This document shows, one piece after another, positions 1-5,724 of a DNA stretch of 5,724 nt. Source of the stretch: Thioalkalivibrio sp. (GTDB taxonomy: Bacteria; Pseudomonadota; Gammaproteobacteria; Ectothiorhodospirales; Ectothiorhodospiraceae); NCBI GenBank assembly GCA_007120155.1, contig SKOF01000383.1, positions 1 through 5,724 on the forward strand. The letters run 5' to 3'. Both the position numbers and the translations under genes were made by a program. Below the pieces are notes generated by a model. That model saw nothing but the letters and a program-made list of their open reading frames with translations. It did no database searches and was not told the origin of the DNA. Each line of letters starts with the position of its first letter. Position 1 is the stretch's first letter.

Positions 1-1803
1 CTCGTAGAGCGCCTCGATCCGGTCGCTGTACTTGTCGAGAATACGGGCCCGCTTCATCTTGAGCGTCGGCGTGAGCATACCGTCCTCCACGGTCCAGGGC
101 TCCAGCACCGGGATCAGGCGGCGAACCTGGGCAAAACCGGTGAACTCCCGCAACTGGCGGGAGATGCGCGACCGGAGCGTCTTCTCGACGAAGCGGCTGT
201 TCAGGTCTTCCTCGCTGTCCGGATCCACGTCCAGTTCCCTTGCCAGGGCGTTCCATTCGTCCGGATTGAGCACGACCACCGCTGCCAGATGCGGCCGCCC
301 CTCGCCGAAGACAATGACCTGGTCGAACAGAGGGTCCAGGGTGATGGCCATTTCCATGTCCGCGGGCGGCACCTTTTCCCCGTTGCCCAGAACAATGATC
401 TCCTTGATCCGGCCGGTGATATAGAGATGCCCGGTCTCGTCCATGCGCGCCTTGTCGCCGCTGTGGAGCCAGCCGTCCGCGTCGATGGTCGCCCGGGTGG
501 CCTCCTCGTTATTCCAGTAACCCAGCATCACCGAGGGACTGCGTGTCAGCAACTCGTCCTTCTCGCCGATCCTCACCTCCACGCCGGGCAGCGGCTTGCC
601 GATACTGTCGGGTACGTTGTCGTCCGGCCGATTGACACTCACCACCGGGCTCGACTCGGTCATGCCGTAGCCGTGAAACACCGGCAGGCCCAGCCCGATG
701 AAGAACCGTGCGATCGGCGGCGGCAGGGGCGCGCCGCCGCACACCGCGTAGCGCAGGCGCCCGCCGAGGCGCGCCAGCACCTTGCCGGCAACCAGACGCT
801 CAAGCACCGGCCACAGCAGCAGCCCCGCACTCCAGCCCGCGCGGCCCTGCTGATGCTCGAACCGCCGCCAGCCCACGTCCACGGTCAGCTGAAACAGCTT
901 GCGTGCCAGGGGAGACTTCCCCTTGAGACCGGCCTTGATGCGGCCGTAGACCCGCTCGTAGATGCGCGGCACGGAGATCAGTACCGTGGGCCGTATGGTG
1001 ACCAGATCATCGGCCAGGGTCTGGATGGATCGGGCATAGGCCACCCGGGCACCCAGCATCATGGGCATGTAGTAGCCGGCGGTACGCTCCAGGGTGTGCG
1101 ACAGGGGCAGAAAGGAGAGGAACAGGTCGCTGTCGTTGATGTCGGCGCATCGACTGGAGGCGTGGGCATTGAACAGGATGTTGCGGTGACTGAGCATCAC
1201 ACCCTTGGGTTTTCCCGTGGTGCCCGAGGTATAGACGATGGTGGCGAGATCGTCGGGCGCCGCCTCGTGGGTCTGCAGTTCACCCTTCAGACCGAACAAC
1301 CAGTCGGACAGGGAATACAGGCGGTCGTCATCCGGCTTCTGGTCCGGCTCTATGGAGTTGACCGAGACGATGGATCTGAGCCCCTCCAGTTTGTCGCGCA
1401 CCTCAAGGAGCTTCTTCCACTGAAGTCTCCCTTCCACCACCAGCAGCTTCACACCCGCCTCGCGCACGATGTAGGCGATACTATCGGCGCGGTCATCCGT
1501 ATACAGGGGCACGGTGATCAACCGCAGGCCGGCGCAGGCCTGATCGAAGACCACCCACTCCCGGCAGTTGCGCAGAATGATCCCCACCCGGTCGCCCGGT
1601 TCCAGACCTTCCCTGACAAGGGCCTGCTGCCAGCGGCCCACCTCCGTGGCCACATCGCTCCACGTGCTGTCGACCCAAGCCTTCCTGGCCATGTCGTACT
1701 GGCGATAGGCGACCGCGCCGGGCGAACGCCGTACGCGCTCCAGGAACAGGCCGGCCAGCGAACCGGCCTGCAGGGGTGTGATCACGTCAGCAGCATCGTT
1801 CAT
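1..1803 (-). CDS. Long-chain acyl-CoA synthetase (AMP-forming, FAA1/FadD-like), C-terminal end off window
   Basis: This adenylate-forming enzyme activates a fatty acid with ATP to acyl-AMP and then transfers it to coenzyme A, feeding beta-oxidation or lipid synthesis. The minus-strand frame is open for 601 codons from the ATG at 1803 to base 1. Diagnostic motifs appear in family order: the phosphate-binding loop YTSGTTGKPKG at residues 191-201, the motif GYGMTE at 378-383, the ATP-ribose aspartate in HSGD (D450), the hinge arginine in TGRIKE (R465) and the late TPTLKMKR block ending at R585, where a lysine (K582 or K584) is the likely catalytic one. The visible end, IEALYE, resembles the usual family terminus of about 600 residues, so only a few codons are probably missing. 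The start is supported by GGGAG five bases upstream. There is no signal peptide; the product is probably cytoplasmic or peripheral to the membrane. Family assignment is firm; chain-length preference cannot be read. Confidence 0.95.
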   Translation of the reverse strand, partial: MNDAADVITPLQAGSLAGLFLERVRRSPGAVAYRQYDMARKAWVDSTWSDVATEVGRWQQALVREGLEPGDRVGIILRNCREWVVFDQACAGLRLITVPLYTDDRADSIAYIVREAGVKLLVVEGRLQWKKLLEVRDKLEGLRSIVSVNSIEPDQKPDDDRLYSLSDWLFGLKGELQTHEAAPDDLATIVYTSGTTGKPKGVMLSHRNILFNAHASSRCADINDSDLFLSFLPLSHTLERTAGYYMPMMLGARVAYARSIQTLADDLVTIRPTVLISVPRIYERVYGRIKAGLKGKSPLARKLFQLTVDVGWRRFEHQQGRAGWSAGLLLWPVLERLVAGKVLARLGGRLRYAVCGGAPLPPPIARFFIGLGLPVFHGYGMTESSPVVSVNRPDDNVPDSIGKPLPGVEVRIGEKDELLTRSPSVMLGYWNNEEATRATIDADGWLHSGDKARMDETGHLYITGRIKEIIVLGNGEKVPPADMEMAITLDPLFDQVIVFGEGRPHLAAVVVLNPDEWNALARELDVDPDSEEDLNSRFVEKTLRSRISRQLREFTGFAQVRRLIPVLEPWTVEDGMLTPTLKMKRARILDKYSDRIEALYE

Positions 1804-2025
1804 GGGAACTCCCGCGCGTCATGGCCACGCGGTGATTCGTAGTGTCATTGCAGGGACGTCACCGCTCGCCCGTGCGTCGCATTCATGCGCCCGCAGCCGC
1901 GGCATCGGCATGCGCGGCCCACGGAACGAAGCCCCATACTCCCCGAAGAAGCCGGCCACTGACAACCTCCGACGCAGGCGCACCGTGCTCCGGAAACTGA
2001 CCCCCGGCGCATGCTTCCGGCCCGG
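1804..2025. other. Intergenic gap between thioredoxin-like gene and acyl-CoA synthetase gene
   Basis: This 222-base gap separates two minus-strand genes and is the likely place for a promoter of the acyl-CoA synthetase gene. I could not pick out a convincing -35/-10 pair. Two inverted repeats are visible. CCGGAA (1990-1995) pairs with TTCCGG (2015-2020) across a 19-base loop just past the upstream gene's stop. GCCGCG (1896-1901) pairs with CGCGGC (1913-1918) across an 11-base loop. Neither is followed by a T-run, so an intrinsic terminator is not supported. In DNA this GC-rich, six-base stems arise easily by chance. Confidence 0.4.
1809..1813 (-). promoter_or_regulatory. Ribosome binding site of the acyl-CoA synthetase gene
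   Basis: On the minus strand GGGAG stands five bases before the ATG at 1803. It is the clearest Shine-Dalgarno match among the minus-strand genes and supports that start. No better in-frame start lies just upstream. Confidence 0.6.
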
Positions 2026-2538
2026 TCATAATACCCGTGCCAGCCACAGCCTCGTGCGCAGGCCCCAGCCGGTGGTGAAACCGGTCTCCCGGAAGCGGAT
2101 CTCGCCGTCGGCGTCCACCACGAAGCTTGACGGCACCCCGCGCACCCCGTAGCGGGACGCCAGCGCCCCGTCCGGATCCAGGATCACCGTGTGGGTCAGT
2201 TCATTGGCCGCCATGTGGGCGGCCACCTCGGCGACGGTGCCCGATTGTGTCGCCACGGTGATCACCGGCCAGTCCCTGCTCAGGGACTCGATGGAGCCCT
2301 GTTCCATGCGGCAGATCCGGCACCAGGTGGCCCAGAAGTGCACCAGCACCGTGCGGCCCCGGTAGTCCGCCAGGCTCACGGGCTCGCCGTTGAGGTCCAG
2401 CCCCGTCAGCGCCGGTGCCTCGCCGGAGATCATGTCCCGCTGCACCCAGGCCTTGATGACGAGAAACAGCACCACGAAGAACAGGATCTCCAGCCCCCAG
2501 ACCAGCCAGCGGCGCCGTTTGCTGTGCGTACTGTTCAT
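2026..2538 (-). CDS. Membrane-anchored thioredoxin-fold protein disulfide oxidoreductase, ScsD/TlpA-like
   Basis: The 170-residue product has a basic N-terminus (KRRR at 7-10), one hydrophobic anchor at about residues 11-30, and then a periplasmic thioredoxin/AhpC-TlpA-type domain. The redox site is WCRIC at 72-76 (C73, C76), and the cis-proline is P136 in GVRGVPSSF. The C-terminus (TGFTTGWGLRTRLWLARVL) resembles the end of ScsD proteins of the copper-sensitivity suppressor locus, from memory of that family. The inferred role is thiol-disulfide exchange on extracytoplasmic proteins, with the direction (reducing or oxidising) unknown. The frame stays open upstream to an ATG at 2778, but that extension lies inside the neighbouring gene. 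The start at 2538 puts the charged residues and anchor at the true N-terminus. The Shine-Dalgarno is weak (GGGA about 9 bases upstream). It lies 49 bases downstream of the metallopeptidase gene, so a shared transcript is plausible. No scsB or scsC partner is visible. Confidence 0.87.
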   Translation of the reverse strand: MNSTHSKRRRWLVWGLEILFFVVLFLVIKAWVQRDMISGEAPALTGLDLNGEPVSLADYRGRTVLVHFWATWCRICRMEQGSIESLSRDWPVITVATQSGTVAEVAAHMAANELTHTVILDPDGALASRYGVRGVPSSFVVDADGEIRFRETGFTTGWGLRTRLWLARVL

Positions 2539-2587
2539 GTCGGATTCCCGAAAACACCGGCCATGCCTCTGCGACGATGCCTCACCG

Positions 2588-3268
2588 TCAGCGCCGCAGG
2601 ATGGCCAGCCAGCGCCACAGATTGAGCATGCTGGAAAGCGACGCTGCCACGTAGGTGAAGGCACAGGCCGTGAGGATATGACGCGCCGGGGACAGGTCCC
2701 GCCGGGGCAGGTAGCCGCTGGCCAGGATGGGCATGGCGCGCCGGTAGCTGGCGTCCAGTTCCACCGGAAGCGTGACAAGATGCACCAGCGCCGCGGCGCC
2801 GAAGCTCATCACGCCCCCCAGCAGCATGATCAGCCCGCCCACTGGAGCCCGCGTGGCCAGAAGCAGCATCGGTGCGAACATCATCAGGCCCACGCCGAGT
2901 TTCTCGGCGCTGTTGGCCACGGACACCAGCCGGGTGCGCCAGGCCAGCGGCGCGTAGCCCCTGTGATCCTGAATGGCGTGCCCGACCTCGTGGGCCGCCA
3001 CGGTCACGGCGGTCAGCGAACGTGCGTCCAGGTGCTCCGGAGACAGGCGTACGGCCTTTGCCGCGGGATCGTAGTGATCGCCGCCGTCGGTGGCCTCCAC
3101 CCGCACATGGCCCATGCCGAAACGGTCCAGCAGATGGCGGGCGAACTCCCCGCCCGTTCCGGGATAGTCCTTGCGCTCGCCGCGGTGGCGGCGCAGCACC
3201 GCATTCGCCCACCAGGACGGCAGGAACAGGACCAGCACCACGACAATGATGAGCACGACAAAGATCAT
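2588..3268 (-). CDS. Membrane-bound zinc metallopeptidase, YugP family
   Basis: The 226-residue protein matches the YugP-type neutral zinc metallopeptidase family (Zn_peptidase_2) in length and order of parts. An N-terminal hydrophobic segment lies at about residues 2-20. The zinc site AHEVGHAIQ follows at 92-100, giving ligands H93 and H97 and general base E94. The TLPVELDAS block at 166-174 probably supplies the third ligand (E170, by analogy to M48 peptidases). Further hydrophobic stretches lie at about 124-140, 143-166 and 198-213. The active site should therefore sit next to the cytoplasmic membrane; the physiological substrate is not known for the family. The start at 3268 places the anchor at the extreme N-terminus, although no good Shine-Dalgarno is visible before it. 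It is the first gene of the leftward set, divergent from nadA. The family is secure; the function beyond peptidase is not. Confidence 0.92.
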   Translation of the reverse strand: MIFVVLIIVVVLVLFLPSWWANAVLRRHRGERKDYPGTGGEFARHLLDRFGMGHVRVEATDGGDHYDPAAKAVRLSPEHLDARSLTAVTVAAHEVGHAIQDHRGYAPLAWRTRLVSVANSAEKLGVGLMMFAPMLLLATRAPVGGLIMLLGGVMSFGAAALVHLVTLPVELDASYRRAMPILASGYLPRRDLSPARHILTACAFTYVAASLSSMLNLWRWLAILRR

Positions 3269-3293
3269 GGGATAAAAATGCGAACTGGATTCA

Positions 3294-3299
3294 ATTATG
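3294..3299 (-). promoter_or_regulatory. Possible -10 element of the metallopeptidase gene
   Basis: On the minus strand CATAAT matches the sigma-70 -10 consensus at five of six positions and lies 25 bases before the start codon at 3268. That would give a leader of roughly 20 bases. The corresponding -35 region (around TTCCCC) matches poorly, and a short inverted repeat at 3303-3320 falls in the spacer. This is a candidate only. Confidence 0.25.
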
Positions 3300-3302
3300 G
3301 TG

Positions 3303-3320
3303 ATTCCCCGGAGCGGGGGA
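3303..3320. repeat. Inverted repeat, 6-bp stem
   Basis: TTCCCC and GGGGAA flank a six-to-seven-base GC-rich loop, giving a small perfect hairpin in the leader or spacer side of the metallopeptidase promoter region. It lacks a T-run on either strand. It could be an operator half-site pair or a chance palindrome. Confidence 0.4.
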
Positions 3321-3346
3321 AGTTCGCCATGCTACAACATTAAAGA

Positions 3347-3362
3347 CCCATGGAGTCCGGCA
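3347..3362 (+). repeat. Imperfect direct repeat, copy 1
   Basis: CCCATGGAGTCCGGCA recurs as CCCATGCGTCCGGCA at 3504-3518, the difference being GA in this copy against C in the other. The two copies bracket the inverted-repeat cluster. They may be paired regulator sites, the edges of a small element, or coincidence. Confidence 0.4.
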
Positions 3363-3366
3363 AGAG

Positions 3367-3401
3367 CCGGGAAGCCGAGGGGCTTTGCTCCCCGCTTCCG
3401 G
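3367..3401. repeat. Strong GC-rich hairpin (inverted repeat)
   Basis: GGAAGC (3370-3375) pairs with GCTTCC (3394-3399), and inside it GGGG (3379-3382) pairs with CCCC (3390-3393). The left arm has a three-base CGA bulge and the loop is CTTTGCT. Two more pairs (CC at 3367-3368 with GG at 3400-3401) extend the base across one bulged G. This is the best secondary structure in the window. There is no T-run after it in either direction, so it is not a standard intrinsic terminator. Confidence 0.55.
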
Positions 3402-3427
3402 GGGCGTTGCGCATGCCTGCGCCCCCG
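3399..3427. repeat. Second hairpin overlapping the first
   Basis: CGGGGGCG (3399-3406) and CGCCCCCG (3420-3427) form a perfect 8-bp stem over a 13-base loop. Its left arm shares bases 3399-3401 with the right arm of the hairpin at 3367-3401, so the full forms of the two cannot coexist. An alternative small stem, GCGCA (3409-3413) with TGCGC (3418-3422), is also possible. A switch-like arrangement is speculative. Confidence 0.5.
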
Positions 3428-3453
3428 TCAAAATGCCCGTTGCCGGTATCCCG

Positions 3454-3473
3454 TCGGCGCGCGCGGCCGCCGA
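3454..3473. repeat. Third GC-rich inverted repeat
   Basis: TCGGCG (3454-3459) pairs with CGCCGA (3468-3473) over an eight-base loop of C and G only. The stem is perfect but short, and the local composition makes chance pairing easy. Confidence 0.35.
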
Positions 3474-3503
3474 AGTCGGGCGGGTGGGGGCCGCGGGGAC
3501 AAT

Positions 3504-3518
3504 CCCATGCGTCCGGCA
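3504..3518 (+). repeat. Imperfect direct repeat, copy 2
   Basis: CCCATGCGTCCGGCA is the partner of 3347-3362, in the same orientation and with 141 bases between the copies. It lies about 65 bases before the nadA start, where an activator or repressor site would be unremarkable. Confidence 0.4.
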
Positions 3519-3551
3519 CGGGCAAGGATGCCAAGCAGCCTGTTCAGGGGA

Positions 3552-3557
3552 TAGAAT
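3552..3557 (+). promoter_or_regulatory. Possible -10 element of nadA
   Basis: TAGAAT matches the sigma-70 -10 consensus at five of six positions and sits 25 bases before the nadA start codon, in the only AT-richer stretch of this region. The -35 position shows no good match, so the promoter would be weak or activator-dependent if real. Confidence 0.25.
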
Positions 3558-3582
3558 GAGACCAGGATTGTCAAAATAACAT

Positions 3583-4683
3583 ATGAGCAAGAGTACAGCC
3601 CCCGTGAACGCCATGTCCGCACAACCGATCCGGGCGTTTGATGTCCCGGAAACCGCCAGGATCACCGCCCTCGTACCCCATTACACGGGCGAGGAACTGG
3701 AGGCGGTCCGCGAGCGCATCAAGCAGCTGCTCCGCCAACAGGACGCGGTGCTCGTCGCCCACTACTACGTGGACGAGGAACTCCAGCGGCTGGCCGAGGA
3801 GACCGGCGGCTGCGTATCCGACTCCCTGGACATGGCGCGTTTCGGCCACGAGCATCCGGCTTCCACCCTGATGGTGGCGGGCGTACGCTTCATGGGCGAG
3901 ACCGCAAAGATCCTGAGCCCGGAGAAGCGCGTCCTCATGCCGACGCTGGAGGCGGAGTGCTCCTTGGACCTGGGCTGTCCGGCCGACGAGTTCAACGCCT
4001 TCTGCGACCGGTATCCGGACCGCACCGTGGTGGTCTATTCCAACACCTCGGTGGGTGTGAAGGCGCGGGCCGACTACGTGGTCACCTCCAGTATCGCCCT
4101 CAAGCTCGCCGAGCACCTCAAGGCCCGGGGCGAAAAACTCGTCTGGGCGCCGGACAAGCACCTGGGTGACTATATCCGCCGCCAGACCGGCGCCGACATG
4201 GTGATCTGGGACGGCTCCTGCGTGGTGCACGACGAGTTCAAGGCGGGTGCCCTGCGCGAACTCAAGGCCGAGCATCCCGAGGCCGCCGTGCTGGTGCACC
4301 CGGAATCCCCGGCGGGCGTGATCGACCTGGCCGACGTGGTGGGCTCCACGACGCAGTTGGTCAAGGCGGCCGCCTCGCTGCCCAACAGGACCCTGATCGT
4401 GGCCACCGACTCCGGTATCTTCTACAAGATGCAGCAGGGCGCGCCGGGCAAGACGCTGATCAAGGCGCCGACAGGGGGCCACAGCGCCACCTGCCACAGC
4501 TGCGCCCACTGCCCATGGATGGCCATGAACGGCCTGCACAACCTGCTCTCGACACTTGAATCCGGGGACAACGAGATCCATCTGGACGAGACGCTGCGCG
4601 TCAAGGCGCTGCGTTCCACCCAGCGCATGCTGGAGTTTGCGCACAGCCTGGATGCGCCCGTCATGGGGCAAGGGGACGCCTAG
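3583..4683 (+). CDS. nadA: Quinolinate synthase (NadA)
   Basis: NadA condenses iminoaspartate with dihydroxyacetone phosphate to form quinolinate, the second step of de novo NAD synthesis from aspartate, using a [4Fe-4S] cluster in the cytosol. The 366-residue product carries the family landmarks: VAHYYVDEELQ (58-68), GVRFMGETAKILSP (100-113), AECSLDLGCP (124-133), DKHLG (191-195), VHDEF (215-219), HPES (239-242) and CHSCAHCPWMAMN (304-316). Cluster ligands should be C126, C213 and C310, each offset by 13 from E. coli C113, C200 and C297 as I recall that protein. C304, C307 and C310 form the CxxCxxC motif. The N-terminus is somewhat longer than in E. coli. ATG 3583 has only a distant AGGA (3564-3567), and the in-frame ATG at 3613 has no better site, so the start is uncertain by ten codons. 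No nadB or nadC is in the window, and the stop overlaps the next gene. Confidence 0.97.
   Translation: MSKSTAPVNAMSAQPIRAFDVPETARITALVPHYTGEELEAVRERIKQLLRQQDAVLVAHYYVDEELQRLAEETGGCVSDSLDMARFGHEHPASTLMVAGVRFMGETAKILSPEKRVLMPTLEAECSLDLGCPADEFNAFCDRYPDRTVVVYSNTSVGVKARADYVVTSSIALKLAEHLKARGEKLVWAPDKHLGDYIRRQTGADMVIWDGSCVVHDEFKAGALRELKAEHPEAAVLVHPESPAGVIDLADVVGSTTQLVKAAASLPNRTLIVATDSGIFYKMQQGAPGKTLIKAPTGGHSATCHSCAHCPWMAMNGLHNLLSTLESGDNEIHLDETLRVKALRSTQRMLEFAHSLDAPVMGQGDA
4670..4675 (+). promoter_or_regulatory. Ribosome binding site for the gene overlapping the nadA stop
   Basis: AAGGGG ends seven bases before the GTG at 4683, inside the last codons of nadA. It favours that GTG over the in-frame ATG at 4725, which has a weaker AGG five bases upstream. 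This placement is typical of translationally coupled genes. Confidence 0.5.
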
Positions 4684-5724
4684 TGCAACCGCCAGGCGAT
4701 GCCACGGACGACAGGCAGGCGATCATGAGTCTATCCCCGCGGCGGCGTCCGCCCATCCCCATGTCGGTGTTCCGCAAGATGGTGAATTCGCTGTCACCGG
4801 AGGAGCTGTCCCGGCTGCCGCCGGAGAAACTGCCCGACAACATCCCGCCCGACATCATCGAACACGCCCCCCTGTACTCAAGAAATGCCGTGGAAGGCCT
4901 GATCCTGGCCGCCAACGCGCATCACCTTCAGCAGCGCCTCCGCATTCAGGAGGATCACGGCGAAGAGGTGCTCAGCGCGCTGGACCGGGCCAAACGCACC
5001 GGCGACAGGGCCAACGTGAAGATCTTCCGCCAGAAACTGGAAGACATCGAGAAGCTCCTTGCCCAATGGCGCACCGACGGCCAGCCTGACTCGCTGACGG
5101 TGCTCACCAACAAGGTGAAAACCCTGAACGGCCTCCTGATGGACGTACGCGCCGAGGCGGCGGAGACCGCAGAATCAGCACGGCTGCTGCGCGAGGAGAA
5201 CGCCTCGGATGAACTCATGGATGCCTTTATCGAGGCCACCGCGCGACTCCATGGACACGCTGAGGACATCGAGCATCTGCTGGCCCGATACTATCTGGTG
5301 CGCATCGCCGTCACCCAGCATGAGATGCAGACCAAGGCCCGCCAGGTCGGCATGCTCGATCAGGAGGCGCGCATCCTGGCGGAACAGATCGAGGGTCTGC
5401 GTCAGGAACTGGAGCAATCACAGGCCATCTGGCGGCGTGCCGTGAGCCGGGGCAAATCCAACCAGGAGGGGGAGCAGCTCCAGCAGCGCATCTCCGAACT
5501 GGTGGCCGAACAACGCGCGCGCGAGGTGGCCATCTCGGAAAACGATCTGACCTTGTGGCTGGACGCCATCGTGGATGCAAGCCTCCACCCGTTCACCCGC
5601 AACAAGGTCCCGAAGAACATCAGCGAAGCGCGCATGGCGCTCTACACCCTGCTCAACCGCTACTGCCAGCAGCAGGAGCAGTCCGCCATGCAGATCGCGC
5701 GCAACCCCTTCCTGCAGGTGGATC
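4683..5724 (+). CDS. Unrecognised helical/coiled-coil protein, coupled to nadA; C-terminus off window
   Basis: I do not recognise the family. The frame is open for 347 codons from GTG 4683, which shares the G of the nadA TAG, to the window edge. ATG 4725 (residue 15) is the alternative start. A basic, proline-containing N-terminus (RRRPPIP at 20-26) leads into three tandem short units at about 37-61: LSPEELSR, LPPEKLPDN and IPPDIIEH. From about residue 70 to 285 the sequence is almost free of proline and glycine and rich in Glu, Gln, Arg, Leu and Ala, with heptad-like hydrophobic spacing, as in long helices or coiled coils (for example 225-248). A less charged block follows (LWLDAIVDASLHPFTRNKVP at 291-310). 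There is no signal peptide, membrane segment or enzymatic motif, so a cytoplasmic scaffold or structural role is an inference. Base composition resembles nadA, giving no sign of recent transfer. Confidence 0.85.
   Translation, partial: MQPPGDATDDRQAIMSLSPRRRPPIPMSVFRKMVNSLSPEELSRLPPEKLPDNIPPDIIEHAPLYSRNAVEGLILAANAHHLQQRLRIQEDHGEEVLSALDRAKRTGDRANVKIFRQKLEDIEKLLAQWRTDGQPDSLTVLTNKVKTLNGLLMDVRAEAAETAESARLLREENASDELMDAFIEATARLHGHAEDIEHLLARYYLVRIAVTQHEMQTKARQVGMLDQEARILAEQIEGLRQELEQSQAIWRRAVSRGKSNQEGEQLQQRISELVAEQRAREVAISENDLTLWLDAIVDASLHPFTRNKVPKNISEARMALYTLLNRYCQQQEQSAMQIARNPFLQVD

Larger units (their letters stand above)
3269..3582. other. Divergent intergenic region with GC-rich inverted repeats
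   Basis: This 314-base region separates the metallopeptidase gene from nadA, which diverge from it, so promoters for both should lie here. Short open frames cross it, but they are arginine/proline-rich, lack ribosome binding sites and resemble no protein I know. The region instead holds at least four inverted repeats (3303-3320, 3367-3401, 3399-3427 and 3454-3473) and one imperfect direct repeat (3347-3362 and 3504-3518). None of the stems is followed by a T-run on either strand. An extragenic palindromic element, a regulatory leader of nadA, or chance in GC-rich DNA are all possible. Confidence 0.55.

Noticed and set aside
289..1842. Plus-strand open frame of 517 codons across the acyl-CoA synthetase gene
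   Set aside because: It is antisense to a gene with unmistakable adenylate-forming motifs, its translation is rich in His, Gln, Arg and Gly without any recognisable domain, and long antisense frames are expected in GC-rich coding DNA.
1990..2020. Inverted repeat after the thioredoxin-like gene as an intrinsic terminator
   Set aside because: The stem is only six bases with a 19-base loop, and no T-run follows it in the direction of transcription.
2539..2778. Upstream extension of the thioredoxin-like gene to an ATG at 2778
   Set aside because: The added 80 residues overlap the end of the metallopeptidase gene in another frame and would bury the natural basic N-terminus and membrane anchor that begin at 2538.
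2390..3343. Plus-strand open frame of 317 codons across the thioredoxin and metallopeptidase genes
   Set aside because: It crosses two well-supported minus-strand genes, has the His/Gln/Arg-rich composition of an antisense shadow, and shows no domain.
3303..3427. Intergenic hairpins as intrinsic terminators or a CRISPR-like array
   Set aside because: No T-run follows any stem on either strand, and the stems differ from each other in sequence, so there are no regularly spaced identical repeats.
3340..3579. Several small open frames of 64-85 codons in the divergent intergenic region
   Set aside because: They are arginine/proline/glycine-rich, overlap one another on both strands, lack ribosome binding sites and track the GC-rich inverted repeats rather than any protein pattern.
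3571..4671. Minus-strand open frame of 366 codons lying over nadA
   Set aside because: It mirrors nadA almost exactly, has no recognisable motif, and NadA on the other strand carries all family residues.

Overview
The window looks like chromosomal DNA from a GC-rich proteobacterium, most likely a gammaproteobacterium. The main reason is the quinolinate synthase. It has the three-cysteine cluster set and the CxxCxxC C-terminal motif of the E. coli enzyme, with every cluster cysteine displaced by the same 13 residues. The ScsD-like thioredoxin fits the same assignment. The genus cannot be fixed from sequence alone; a Chromatiales/Ectothiorhodospiraceae-like organism is a guess.

Layout: three genes on the minus strand and two on the plus strand diverge from a 314-base intergenic region (3269-3582). 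Reading leftward from it come a membrane-anchored YugP-family zinc metallopeptidase (2588-3268), a membrane-anchored ScsD/TlpA-like thioredoxin-fold protein (2026-2538), a 222-base gap, and a long-chain acyl-CoA synthetase (1-1803, whose last few codons lie off the left edge). Reading rightward come nadA (3583-4683) and, overlapping its stop codon by one base, a long helical/coiled-coil protein of unrecognised family (4683 to beyond 5724).

How the genes may work together: the peptidase and thioredoxin genes are 49 bases apart on one strand and may be co-transcribed; both products would act at the cytoplasmic membrane. The acyl-CoA synthetase may have its own promoter in the 222-base gap. NadA makes quinolinate for NAD synthesis. 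The gene fused to its stop codon is probably translationally coupled to it, although nothing in its sequence points to NAD metabolism. No nadB, nadC, scsB or scsC is present in the window.

Most of the window is ordinary housekeeping DNA. The parts worth a second look are the nadA-coupled coiled-coil protein, with a short three-unit proline repeat near its N-terminus, and the divergent intergenic region, which holds several GC-rich inverted repeats bracketed by an imperfect 15-16-base direct repeat. I see no CRISPR array, tRNA, rRNA, transposase or phage gene, and no convincing new defence or mobile system.
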